A DNA stretch of 33,330 nt from Halobacteriovoraceae bacterium (GTDB lineage: Bacteria > Bdellovibrionota > Bacteriovoracia > Bacteriovoracales > Bacteriovoracaceae), in NCBI GenBank assembly GCA_002707495.1, contig PAMZ01000019.1, positions 1-33,330 of the forward strand, given 5' to 3'. The notes beneath the pieces were generated by a model that had not been told where the DNA came from, made no database searches, and saw only the letters and a program-made list of their open reading frames with translations. Shown here piece by piece: positions 1-8,098 of this stretch. The translations under genes and the position numbers were made by a program. Positions within the stretch are counted from its first letter, which is position 1; every line of letters begins with the position of its first letter.

Positions 1-1035
1 AAAGACTCGGCCATCACTGGTCAAACTCCAACAGGTAATACCGGAGGTGCAGTTGTATCTTATGCTGTAACAAGTGGATCACTTCCAACAGGAATAAACT
101 TAAATACAGCTACTGGTGAACTCACCGGAACACCTACGGCTTTATACACGACTGCCAGTGTAACTATCACTGCGACTAATACTGGTGGAACTCAGGATAT
201 TACTTTCAACACCACTGTCAATGACGAGGCTCCGGCCAATATAAGTTACACTAACGCTCCCTTTGCTTGGACTAAAGACTCAGCTATCACTGGACAAACT
301 CCAAGTGGTAATACCGGTGGCGCAGTTATCTCTTATGCAGTGACTAGTGGATCACTTCCAAGTGGCATCAATCTTAACACTTCAACTGGAGAGCTTACCG
401 GAACACCAACTGCGGTTTACTCCACTTCAAGCGTGACTGTCACTGCGACTAATACTGGTGGAACGCAAGATATTACTTTTAACATCACTGTTAATGATGT
501 AGCCCCAGCTAATTTAAATTACGCTAACGCTCCCTTTACTTGGACGAAAGACTCTGCTATTACCGGCCAAACGCCAACAGGAAACACAGGTGGCGCAGTT
601 GTCTCTTATGCTGTAACCAGCGGGTCCTTGCCTACTGGCATCAATCTTAACACTTCAACCGGTGAACTCACAGGAACACCAAGTGTAATTTACTCCACTG
701 CAAGTGTGACGATCACTGCGACTAATACTGGTGGAACTCAAGATATTACCTTTAACATCACAGTTAATGACGAGGCTCCGGCCAATTTAAGTTACACTAA
801 TGCTCCTTTTACATGGACCAAAGACTCAGCTATCACAGGCCAAACTCCAACAGGTAATACCGGTGGAGCTGTTGTCTCTTATACTGTAACCAGCGGGTCC
901 TTGCCAACTGGCATCAATCTTAATACTTCAACCGGTGAACTCACTGGAACACCAAGTGCAATTTACTCCACTGCAAGTGTAACCATCACTGCGACTAATA
1001 CAGGGGGAACGCATGATATAACCTTTGATATTACC
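1..1035 (+). repeat. 273-bp tandem repeat array inside the Ig-like gene
   Basis: The segment beginning AAAGACTC recurs at 1, 274, 547 and 820, an exact 273-bp period (91 codons) without indels. The fourth unit is partial and runs into the C-terminal domain near 1035. The array continues off the left edge. Units differ mainly by synonymous or conservative changes, so copy number could change by recombination. Confidence 0.95.
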
Positions 1036-1374
1036 GTTCAAGGGATTCAACTTGATAAATCTGGTGATTCAGAAGGATATGGAAGTACTGCAAGTGATGA
1101 TACCTCTGAATTCATAGTTACCAATAGCGGAAGTTTAACAACTGGAACCATAACAACAACTTTCACCCCTGATGATGCAAGCTATTGGAACGTCGTTATA
1201 GATAATTGTGACTCCTCAACTCTTAGCGCTGCTAGTGACTGTAATGTACAGATAACTTTTAAAGGTGCCACAGGAAATACAGGTTCTCCTGTTTCTGGTG
1301 GATATACAGCAACTTTAACTATAGACGATGGAGACGAGAGCGTGACTTTTAACTTGTCCGCCACAATTCCATAA
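1..1374 (+). CDS. Ig-like repeat surface/secreted protein, 3' part (5' end outside window)
   Basis: The frame is open from base 1 to the stop at 1372-1374, so this is the C-terminal 457 residues of a longer protein. It consists of 91-residue repeats containing the signature GSLPTGINLNTSTGELTGTP, typical of the He_PIG / putative Ig family found in very large bacterial surface proteins. The repeats end near residue 345 and are followed by a different C-terminal domain of about 112 residues (LDKSGDSEG to LSATIP) resembling the 'choice-of-anchor' type domains, with two Cys in DNCDSSTLSAASDCNV that could form a disulfide. Threonine, serine, asparagine and glycine dominate, as in extracellular adhesins. 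No catalytic motif is visible. Three envelope genes follow closely in the same direction, suggesting a secreted-protein operon. A role in adhesion or surface structure is inferred, not shown. Confidence 0.85.
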   Translation, partial: KDSAITGQTPTGNTGGAVVSYAVTSGSLPTGINLNTATGELTGTPTALYTTASVTITATNTGGTQDITFNTTVNDEAPANISYTNAPFAWTKDSAITGQTPSGNTGGAVISYAVTSGSLPSGINLNTSTGELTGTPTAVYSTSSVTVTATNTGGTQDITFNITVNDVAPANLNYANAPFTWTKDSAITGQTPTGNTGGAVVSYAVTSGSLPTGINLNTSTGELTGTPSVIYSTASVTITATNTGGTQDITFNITVNDEAPANLSYTNAPFTWTKDSAITGQTPTGNTGGAVVSYTVTSGSLPTGINLNTSTGELTGTPSAIYSTASVTITATNTGGTHDITFDITVQGIQLDKSGDSEGYGSTASDDTSEFIVTNSGSLTTGTITTTFTPDDASYWNVVIDNCDSSTLSAASDCNVQITFKGATGNTGSPVSGGYTATLTIDDGDESVTFNLSATIP

Positions 1375-1389
1375 ATCATGAAGGAAAGT

Positions 1390-2166
1390 ATGATGAAAAA
1401 TTATCTATTAATATTTTCTCTCTTTATAAGCTCCTTTAATCTCTTAGCAAACTTTGATGTTTGCGAGAATCAGGGTGAAAATTTTGGTAAATTAAACGAA
1501 ATTGATTTTCAATGTTTAAGTTATGCCAAAAGAAATGCACCAGACAGTAATTACTTCAAAGGAGATAAAGTGGAGGCATTCGCCTATAATAATATCCTCT
1601 TTATTCAGTATAAAACAGCTGAAGGAATAAAAGATTACAAAATCGCGGGAGACAAAACCTTTCTTCATGATATTAAGTCTATTCATGTCACTAAAGACCA
1701 GAATACAGTTTATGTTTTAGATCAGAATAATATTCTTGAATTTGACACCATGACAAGTGGAAATAGCGCTCCGAAAAGGCTTCTCAATATAAAGAATAAA
1801 GAATGCAGTCAAATGACTATAAATGATCAAGATCAAGAATACTTTTTGCTTTGCGGACAAAAAATTGTTTATGGCAAAATTGATGGAGATAGCCGCTACA
1901 AAAAGCTTGAAAGAAAGCCAAGCTCAATTCAACAATACATATTTAAAAGTCAAGGTGATAGAATTATAAAGCTCTATAAAGGTGATCTTTTAGTGCTGGA
2001 TAAAGTGAAAAGAAATCTCTCTGCCTTCAATTTTACCGAGCAAAGAGAAGCCTTATGGCAAATAGATTTAGACACTCAACTTAATGGTACTCTCCAAGAT
2101 CTGAGTGTTAGAGAAGATAAAATAATTGTAACTGATGATCTCAATAAGCAAGCGGTCTTCAACTAG
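1390..2166 (+). CDS. Secreted hypothetical protein, possible beta-propeller-like
   Basis: The N-terminus MMKNYLLIFSLFISSFNLLA is a clear signal peptide with a likely cleavage after the LLA-NF region. The ATG pair at 1390/1393 is preceded by AAGGAAAG at 1381-1388; an ATG at 1378 is too close to be served by this site. The mature part (about 235 residues) contains repeating stretches such as DQNTVYVLDQNNILEFD, YFLLCGQKIVYGKIDG and DRIIKLYKGDLLVLDKVK, which look like blades of a beta-propeller. It lies 15 nt after the Ig-repeat gene and its stop nearly touches the next start, so the four genes probably share one transcript. No family is recognised. A periplasmic or surface role with the Ig-repeat protein is inferred from context. 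Confidence 0.75.
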   Translation: MMKNYLLIFSLFISSFNLLANFDVCENQGENFGKLNEIDFQCLSYAKRNAPDSNYFKGDKVEAFAYNNILFIQYKTAEGIKDYKIAGDKTFLHDIKSIHVTKDQNTVYVLDQNNILEFDTMTSGNSAPKRLLNIKNKECSQMTINDQDQEYFLLCGQKIVYGKIDGDSRYKKLERKPSSIQQYIFKSQGDRIIKLYKGDLLVLDKVKRNLSAFNFTEQREALWQIDLDTQLNGTLQDLSVREDKIIVTDDLNKQAVFN

Positions 2167-2167
2167 T

Positions 2168-2710
2168 ATGGCGAATAAAAAAATCATTTTTAGTAATATC
2201 GTCTCTAAAGTTAAGTTGAAGAATGATATTTTAAAAATTGATCAATTGCGATTCTTTGCTTTGATTTGCATTGTTCTCTTTCTTGGAGTCTTAACTTGGT
2301 TGGGATTCAACCGAGCTAATGAATTTCCTTTGATCATTAAATTAAGTATGAGCCTTGGTGGATTGATCCTTCTCTATGCACTCTATGATATATCGACTTC
2401 TAAAGTTTCTTTCACATATTATATAGGAAGCGACTTACTCCAAATTAAGGCTAAGCGGCGCGGATTTAAACTCAATTATAATGGTCCCGGTAAATCAGCT
2501 TTGAGTCTGATTACTCAAAAGCAAATGCGTGGGAAATCAAATAGAGAACGGTTTGGAGTGGTTTTAAAATATAATGATAATGAATGTAGTATCCCCTTTC
2601 TCTTAAGTGGAGGGCATACTAGTCCTGAAAAAGCTCAATTAGATCTTCTACGATGGGAAAAAAAATTAAATTTAGAAAAGAGTACATTTGATCGAAAGGA
2701 TAAATTATGA
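2168..2710 (+). CDS. Small inner-membrane hypothetical protein
   Basis: The start at 2168 lies one base after the stop of the upstream gene (2164-2166); the Shine-Dalgarno signal is poor, so translational coupling is likely. An upstream ATG at 2135 would overlap the preceding gene. The 180-residue product has two adjacent hydrophobic segments (about residues 29-47, FFALICIVLFLGVLTWLGF, and 57-76, KLSMSLGGLILLYALYDIST), followed by a soluble domain of about 100 residues with basic patches (KAKRRGFKLNYNG, KQMRGKSNRERFG). This arrangement resembles small PH-like or DUF-type membrane proteins, but I cannot assign a family. It overlaps the next gene by 4 bp (ATGA). Confidence 0.75.
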   Translation: MANKKIIFSNIVSKVKLKNDILKIDQLRFFALICIVLFLGVLTWLGFNRANEFPLIIKLSMSLGGLILLYALYDISTSKVSFTYYIGSDLLQIKAKRRGFKLNYNGPGKSALSLITQKQMRGKSNRERFGVVLKYNDNECSIPFLLSGGHTSPEKAQLDLLRWEKKLNLEKSTFDRKDKL

Positions 2711-3183
2711 AAATAGCCTTTTTAATGCTTATACTTTGCTTCGTTTCTTGTATCAACGGAGATTCAAACTCCTCTAGTGGAGATAATTCAGATGACGGTG
2801 TTTCCACAATACCTCGAGTCAGTGGAGATTGTAGGATAAACACAATATGTGCAACAGGAGGAAGCGCAGATAGCGCTACCGCCAGAGTTGCCTTTATCAA
2901 GGATACCTGCGCCGACTTCAGCTCAAGTTCAACCATAAGTGCAATTGGTGAAACAACATCAGTCAATTGTGATTCTGACAATTGCACCTTCACGGTTAAT
3001 TCGTGGACGGCAAACAGTAACAATATAACCACACTTGAGGACGGGACCTACAACGTTGTCTTATATATTGATACGGATGCCAATGGTAATCCAAATAGCG
3101 GCGATCCATACAGATGTGCCGACGGTCACAGTATCGGGAGCTCTTCTACTAGCATCGATGAGACTATTAATAGTATTTTATAG
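2707..3183 (+). CDS. Putative lipoprotein
   Basis: MKIAFLMLILCFVSC ends in a lipobox-like FVSC, so Cys15 is the predicted lipidated residue. The mature 144 residues are acidic and rich in Ser, Asp and Asn, begin with a flexible SSSGDNSDDG linker, and contain an Asp/Asn-rich motif (DTDANGNPNSGDP) resembling a calcium-binding loop. Six further Cys residues occur in the mature part (CRINTIC, DTC, NCDSDNC, RC), suggesting disulfides in the periplasm or at the surface. The ATGA overlap with the upstream gene indicates coupling. It is the last gene of the Ig-repeat operon. Function is unknown. Confidence 0.8.
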   Translation: MKIAFLMLILCFVSCINGDSNSSSGDNSDDGVSTIPRVSGDCRINTICATGGSADSATARVAFIKDTCADFSSSSTISAIGETTSVNCDSDNCTFTVNSWTANSNNITTLEDGTYNVVLYIDTDANGNPNSGDPYRCADGHSIGSSSTSIDETINSIL

Positions 3184-3293
3184 TCGAACTGCCTTAAAAA
3201 AATCTTCATTAAGCTTTGATTAAGTTGTCAAAATGTTATTGCCTTTAGCGCTTTTACTTATTAGTATAAGCATTCCCTAAATATAAGGAATTC

Positions 3294-4823
3294 ATGACAA
3301 TTTTAAATACTAATATATCCAAGTCGGATCTTAAAACAGAGGTTCTTTCAGGTATTACTGTTGCGCTCGCTCTCGTTCCGGAGGCAGTAGCTTTCGCCAT
3401 TATAGCAAACGTGGCTCCTTTGGTGGGACTTTATGCAGCCTTCATCGTCTGCCTTATTACTTCAGCCTTCGGTGGAAGACCGGGAATGATATCAGGTGCA
3501 ACAGGTGCTCTGGCTGTTGTTATGGTTTCATTAGTAACAAGTCACGGTGTGGAATATCTCTTCAGTGCTGTCGTCTTGATGGGTGTCATCCAAATATTGA
3601 TGGGACTTTTAAAACTTGGTAAATTTATTCGACTAGTACCAGAGTCCGTCATTTTAGGATTCGTAAATGGCCTTGCCATTGTCATATTTCTTGCACAACT
3701 TTCACAATTTAAAACTCTAAACTCTCAAAACGAACTCGTTTGGATGCAAGGAGTGGATCTTGGGATAATGATGGGGCTTGTATTAGTGACTATGGCGATC
3801 ATATACTTTCTTCCAAAGCTAACAAAAGCGATTCCATCTTCTCTAGCTGCAATTTTATTTACCTCAACGATAGTCATTCTTTTAGATATTCCCACAAGGG
3901 CCGTTGGGGATATGGCCAGCATCAAAGGAGGATTCCCCTCTTTTAGTGTTCCCGATGTACCCTTTAACTGGGAGACTCTTAAAATTATTTTCCCCTACTC
4001 ACTCATTTTAGCTTCAATTGGAATCATTGAATCTCTTCTCACTCTAACTTTGATAGATGAAATTACTGAAACACGAGGCAATGGGAATAAGGAATGTTTG
4101 GCCCAAGGTGCCGCAAATATCGTAACTGGTTTTTTTGGAGGCATGGGTGGTTGTGCCATGATCGGTCAAAGTATTATCAATGTCTCCAGTGGTGCAAGAA
4201 GGCGTTTGTCTGGGCTCGTTGCTGCCGTTTTCCTCATTTCTTTTATTCTATTTGGCTCTTCTCTTATTGAAAATGTTCCTCTCGCAGCATTGGTGGGAGT
4301 GATGTTCATGGTCTGTATTGGAACCTTTAAATGGACGAGTCTTAAATACCTTAGAAAAATGCCTTTGAGTGATGCCATCACAGTTGTCTTAGTCACATCA
4401 ATGACTGTAGCATTTGATCTTGCGATTGCCGTTGTGGCGGGTGTGATTTTCTCTGCCATCGTATTTGCCTGGGAAAGTGCAACGAGAATTCGTGCCAGAA
4501 AAAGCATAACTCCAGAGGGCGCAAAACTCTATGAAATGTGGGGGCCACTTTTTTTCGCTTCTACCGGAGTATTCATGGACAAATTCACTCCAAATGAGGA
4601 TCCATCAGAGGTCATAATAGACTTCCAAGAATCAAGAATTGCTGATCATAGTGGTATAGAAGCTGTCCAAAAACTAACTAAAAAATATGCTTTACTTGGT
4701 AAAAAACTACATTTAAGGCATCTAAGTCCTGATTGTCGTCGCCTACTTGATAATGCATCCGCCATGATCGAAGTCAATATTGAAGAAGATCCTCATTACT
4801 CTGTTGCAACTGATAAAATCTAA
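3294..4823 (+). CDS. SulP family inorganic anion transporter with STAS domain
   Basis: The 509-residue protein begins with ISKSDLKTEVLSGITVALALVPEAVAFAI, the conserved SulP entry with the VPEA(V/I)AF motif in the first transmembrane helix. Roughly ten or more hydrophobic segments follow up to about residue 400. The C-terminal part (about 415-500, MWGPLFFASTGVFMDKFT to RRLLDNASAMIE) is a STAS domain. Length and order fit SulP permeases, which move sulfate, bicarbonate or similar anions across the inner membrane; the substrate cannot be read from sequence. The start at 3294 has AAGGAA at 3285-3290. A 110-bp gap separates it from the lipoprotein gene, so it is probably a separate transcription unit. 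It converges with the DTW gene, leaving 12 bp between stops. Confidence 0.93.
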   Translation: MTILNTNISKSDLKTEVLSGITVALALVPEAVAFAIIANVAPLVGLYAAFIVCLITSAFGGRPGMISGATGALAVVMVSLVTSHGVEYLFSAVVLMGVIQILMGLLKLGKFIRLVPESVILGFVNGLAIVIFLAQLSQFKTLNSQNELVWMQGVDLGIMMGLVLVTMAIIYFLPKLTKAIPSSLAAILFTSTIVILLDIPTRAVGDMASIKGGFPSFSVPDVPFNWETLKIIFPYSLILASIGIIESLLTLTLIDEITETRGNGNKECLAQGAANIVTGFFGGMGGCAMIGQSIINVSSGARRRLSGLVAAVFLISFILFGSSLIENVPLAALVGVMFMVCIGTFKWTSLKYLRKMPLSDAITVVLVTSMTVAFDLAIAVVAGVIFSAIVFAWESATRIRARKSITPEGAKLYEMWGPLFFASTGVFMDKFTPNEDPSEVIIDFQESRIADHSGIEAVQKLTKKYALLGKKLHLRHLSPDCRRLLDNASAMIEVNIEEDPHYSVATDKI

Positions 4824-4835
4824 ATCACTATAACT

Positions 4836-5555
4836 TCAGGCTTTAGCATCCAGCTGAAAAAATAAATTTCGAGCTTGCTTTGAGCGGTATTGGGTTTTAT
4901 CAAGCTTCTTTAGACTGGAATCATTTCGATAACTATTCATTGGTGGGTTCATCTGACATTCAATTTGATACTCTACCATTTTATAAAAGGGATTAAGAAA
5001 GTTTTCCAAGGGACAAGTCTCAATATTCAGGCGATTCAGTTCTTCAATGACGATTTTGACTGACTCAATCGTACTTAGGCATTTAGGAAATGGTTGTTGT
5101 TTAATTTTAAACTCTGAAACTCGATTGTGTTCGAAGCTAATCGATCTTAGAGCATGTAAATTAGTACTCTCTTTATACATTTTTTTGGCAAGATACCAAG
5201 TGGCATCAATCACAATAAAAAGGGTCTCTTGTTTAAATTCGATCGGTTTTTTTTCTTGAATTCCAGTAAGATTTAAACTTTTCTCGTTTGGATAAAGAAC
5301 AAAGCTATTATGAGATTCAATCAACTTATTTAAACGCTTATTCTGGCTAAAATTTATATCAACTAAGATCTCAGAGTTTTTAAGCTGAAGATGAGTCAAT
5401 CTGCCCGTTGCAATTTTTACCTTCTTATACTCTTTTGGGTGCATTAAGATCACAAATTTCGTATTCGTCTCGACCGGAGAGACAAATTCACACAAACAAG
5501 CCATCTGTGGTCTTCTACAAGTTAAGCAGCGATGTTTATTTTCGGTTAAACTCAT
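4836..5555 (-). CDS. DTW domain protein, likely tRNA-uridine aminocarboxypropyltransferase
   Basis: Counting from the ATG at 5555, the protein has 239 residues. It carries a zinc-ribbon-like start CLTCRRPQMACLC (Cys 10, 13, 20, 22) and the family signature DATW at residues 117-120 in FIVIDATWYLAKKMY. DTW proteins such as E. coli TapT (YfiP) transfer the aminocarboxypropyl group of S-adenosylmethionine to U47 of tRNA, giving acp3U. The first-residue choice rests on AAAGGG just before the ATG and on the usual short N-terminus of the family; the frame could extend to a TTG at 5606. It is transcribed away from the APH-like gene at 5738 and ends 12 bp from the SulP gene. Confidence 0.88.
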   Translation of the reverse strand: MSLTENKHRCLTCRRPQMACLCEFVSPVETNTKFVILMHPKEYKKVKIATGRLTHLQLKNSEILVDINFSQNKRLNKLIESHNSFVLYPNEKSLNLTGIQEKKPIEFKQETLFIVIDATWYLAKKMYKESTNLHALRSISFEHNRVSEFKIKQQPFPKCLSTIESVKIVIEELNRLNIETCPLENFLNPFYKMVEYQIECQMNPPMNSYRNDSSLKKLDKTQYRSKQARNLFFQLDAKA

Positions 5556-5737
5556 GACCCTTTTTGCTAATTTAATCAGCTTCTCCACTTTTTTATTGCC
5601 GCACAAAATAACTAGAATTATATAATAAGGATTATCAAATCTCGATTTTTTTATAAGACAATTAGTACTATTCTATCTTTAGCTGTAATCGGAAGGTCGA
5701 TGGACTTAAAGATCGAAAGAAATTAAACTAATATTCA

Positions 5738-6673
5738 ATGAATTTGAAAGAACTACTTCCAAGAATCATTAAAAAACATAACCTGGGAAACTATCTCGAG
5801 AATTACCATATCATCCAGGAGCTTTGGAGTGGCTACGGTACGCTTGCGCGCGTAAAGACTGATACACAGCAATTTATTATAAAATATATATGCTTTCCTG
5901 AAACAGTTGATCACCCAAAAGGTCACAATTCACTTTTCGGCCACAATAGAAAGGTTAAGTCCTATGAAGTAGAGGCCAATTTTTACGAAAGCTATACCAA
6001 GCATCGAAGTCTAGCCTATACACCTAAATTTATTGCGCAAGTTAGAGATGAAACAAATTATCTTATTTTAGAGGACCTTCAATATCTAGGATTCAAACCA
6101 AAAAGTGAAATCACCTCTGATGAAATTAAACTCTGTATTGAGTGGCTCGCTCACTTTCATTTCATTTATCTCGATCAGTCTCCCTCGGATCTTTGGGAAA
6201 CAGGCACTTACTGGCATCTTGAAACAAGGCCCAAGGAATTTGAGATCATGCCTGAGGGACCTCTAAAAAAGTACGCTCATATTGTCGATCAAAAGCTTAA
6301 TTCATCTAAATTCCAAACTCTTTTGCATGGAGATGCAAAACTGGCCAATTTTCTCTTTAGTGAAGACAAAGTGAGTGCAGTTGATTTTCAATATTGCGGA
6401 AAAGGCGTAGGAGTGAAAGATCTAGCTTACTTTTGTTCAAGCGTATTTAATGAAGCGGAGCTTTTTAAAACTGAAACAGAAATACTCAACTATTACTTTA
6501 GTGAACTTGAACGACTAGGCGCAAATGAGACCCATATCAATTCTTGGCGTACGCTCTATCCCTATGCTTGGTTTGATTTTTACCGCTTTCTTGCCGGTTG
6601 GTCGCCTGGGCATTGTAAAATTAACGAATATATTAAAGTACAAATGAATAAGGTCATTGATGAAATTAAATGA
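5738..6673 (+). CDS. APH/choline-kinase-like phosphotransferase
   Basis: A 311-residue protein with the phosphotransferase (APH/ecdysteroid-kinase-like) fold. FIIKY places the ATP-binding Lys near residue 49, LLHGDAKLANFLF holds the catalytic Asp199 and Asn204 (HGDxxxxN), and AVDFQYCGKG holds the metal-binding Asp216. The family phosphorylates small hydroxylated compounds or proteins; the substrate here is unknown. The following phosphatase gene starts inside its last codons (6660-6673 overlap), so the two are translationally coupled, which suggests that both act on related small phosphorylated metabolites. I infer a metabolic role rather than antibiotic resistance. Confidence 0.85.
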   Translation: MNLKELLPRIIKKHNLGNYLENYHIIQELWSGYGTLARVKTDTQQFIIKYICFPETVDHPKGHNSLFGHNRKVKSYEVEANFYESYTKHRSLAYTPKFIAQVRDETNYLILEDLQYLGFKPKSEITSDEIKLCIEWLAHFHFIYLDQSPSDLWETGTYWHLETRPKEFEIMPEGPLKKYAHIVDQKLNSSKFQTLLHGDAKLANFLFSEDKVSAVDFQYCGKGVGVKDLAYFCSSVFNEAELFKTETEILNYYFSELERLGANETHINSWRTLYPYAWFDFYRFLAGWSPGHCKINEYIKVQMNKVIDEIK

Positions 6674-7502
6674 TGAAATTTTAAGTAAGCTTTGTGAGAA
6701 GGCTAAAATAGCAGCTCTTACAGCAGGTGAAATCATTAAAAATGCGGATAGATCCAAGCTTGAGGTCGATAGAAAAACAGGGGGCGAGAATCTCGCCAGT
6801 CAGGTGGTAACCGAAATTGATATTAAAGCGCAAGAGGCTATCCTACAAAAGCTTTTGCCGACACTCAAAGAATATGACCTTGGACTCTTGGCAGAGGAGT
6901 CAAATGATGACGGTTCTAGATTCAGTAAAGACTATTTTTGGTGTATTGACCCTCTTGATGGAACTCTCGCCTTCAGTCGCGATGAAGATGGCTATAGTGT
7001 CTCAATAGCTCTTATAAAAAAAGACGGAACTCCAATTATCGGAGTCGTTTATGACCCTAGATCAAATACGCTATACTCTGCTATCCACGAAAAAGGTGCT
7101 TTTAAAAATGATTGCTCATTCAAAGTCGAAAACAAAGGCTCAAAACTCACTCTTTTGTATGACCAAAGTTTTTTAAAAATAAAAAACTATGACGAAGAAA
7201 TTCAAAAACTTGAAAATCTAGCTTTGAAATCAAGTCTTTCAGGAGTTGAACTCCATCACCTTGGTGGCGCAGTAATGAACGGGATAAGTACCATCGAATA
7301 TGCTCCTGCTATATATTATAAGCACCCGAAGGAGTCGCTCGGAGGTGGGAGTATTTGGGATTTTGCTGCCAGTTCAGTGATTCAAAGAGAAGCAGGTGGC
7401 ACTAACTCTAACTACTTCGGCGATCCGCTAGATCTCAATAGGCATGATTCAAGCTTTATGAATCATGAGGGTGTAAAATTTTTCACTGGAATCTGTTTTT
7501 AG
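6660..7502 (+). CDS. Inositol monophosphatase / CysQ-type phosphatase
   Basis: A 280-residue member of the lithium-sensitive phosphatase superfamily. LAEES (77-81) and IDPLDGT (96-102) form the metal-binding site, and GGSIWDFAAS near the C-terminus is the conserved WDxAA motif. Members hydrolyse inositol phosphates or 3'-phosphoadenosine 5'-phosphate (CysQ). The length and the EESNDD / DPLDGT context favour a CysQ-like enzyme, but the substrate is not certain. The ATG at 6660 is preceded by AAGG at 6650-6653 and overlaps the end of the upstream kinase gene by 14 bp. A TTG at 6657 is a less likely start. Confidence 0.87.
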   Translation: MKLNDEILSKLCEKAKIAALTAGEIIKNADRSKLEVDRKTGGENLASQVVTEIDIKAQEAILQKLLPTLKEYDLGLLAEESNDDGSRFSKDYFWCIDPLDGTLAFSRDEDGYSVSIALIKKDGTPIIGVVYDPRSNTLYSAIHEKGAFKNDCSFKVENKGSKLTLLYDQSFLKIKNYDEEIQKLENLALKSSLSGVELHHLGGAVMNGISTIEYAPAIYYKHPKESLGGGSIWDFAASSVIQREAGGTNSNYFGDPLDLNRHDSSFMNHEGVKFFTGICF

Positions 7503-7514
7503 GATTTTTGAGTT

Positions 7515-8096
7515 TTAACTGGCAAAGAATGCTTGATAGATTTCATATCCCACAACACCATCGCAAGCTGCATAATCAACTTGAGCTGGTGTTAGCTTAT
7601 CTCTCTCCCAATTTGAAATCTTAGATTTCTTAGATAAACGTTTCCCCAATACAATGGCTGTCAGTGCTCTTAAACCAAAATTTTCAATATCCATTTCTTT
7701 AGCCACTAAAGCAAGATCTACAAAATTCTCAGCGATGAACGGCTCTTTTTTCTTAAGAGCTTTTATATCATCTTTTATGGCGACTCCTGTTTTTATAATC
7801 TCCGGATTTGATAAGACTTCGAAAATCTCGGAATAATTCTTCAATTTATTTAACCGGAATAAATAAGCTTTCGAGTCTGTCGCAAGTTGTAATAGTGAGA
7901 CTTTGTATTTTTCACCTTTTTTGAATGCCGGTCTTGTCTCTGTATCAAAGCCAAGAACCTTTTCCCTTTCTAATTCCTTTACAGCTCTCAAAGCCGCTTT
8001 TTGATTCTCTATAACAACTATTTTTCCAAAAAAATGATATCGAGGTAATTTTTGGATCTCATCTTTTGAAATAGATTTTCTAAACTTTAAATTTAT
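7515..8096 (-). CDS. DnaQ/RNase D-like 3'-5' exonuclease, start codon unclear
   Basis: VLGFDTETRPAF provides the first two acidic residues (Exo I, DxE) of the DEDD superfamily, and VDYAACDGVVGYEIY provides the Exo III motif (YxxxD type). FGLRALTAIVLGKRLSK and ISNWERDKLTPAQ match 3'-5' exonuclease proteins of the RNase D/WRN type. The only usual start in frame is TTG at 7991, which would leave almost nothing before the first catalytic motif. The frame stays open upstream to 8096 and encodes SISKDEIQKLPRYHFFGKI, a segment that looks like the genuine N-terminus of this family. No ATG, GTG or TTG exists in that extension. AGAGG at the end of the helicase gene sits 5 nt before an ATA at 8096, and an ATT lies at 8072. 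It is co-oriented with and directly after the helicase gene. Confidence 0.75.
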   Translation of the reverse strand: MNLKFRKSISKDEIQKLPRYHFFGKIVVIENQKAALRAVKELEREKVLGFDTETRPAFKKGEKYKVSLLQLATDSKAYLFRLNKLKNYSEIFEVLSNPEIIKTGVAIKDDIKALKKKEPFIAENFVDLALVAKEMDIENFGLRALTAIVLGKRLSKKSKISNWERDKLTPAQVDYAACDGVVGYEIYQAFFAS

Positions 8097-8098
8097 AA

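Noticed and set aside
1..1035. CRISPR-like direct repeats
   Set aside because: The repeats are in-frame coding units of 273 bp without spacers.
4166..4507. 113-codon minus-strand open frame inside the SulP gene
   Set aside because: It is a shadow of strongly supported SulP coding sequence and has no family features.
5738..6673. Aminoglycoside resistance gene
   Set aside because: The kinase motifs are generic to the APH fold and the gene is coupled to a metabolic phosphatase.
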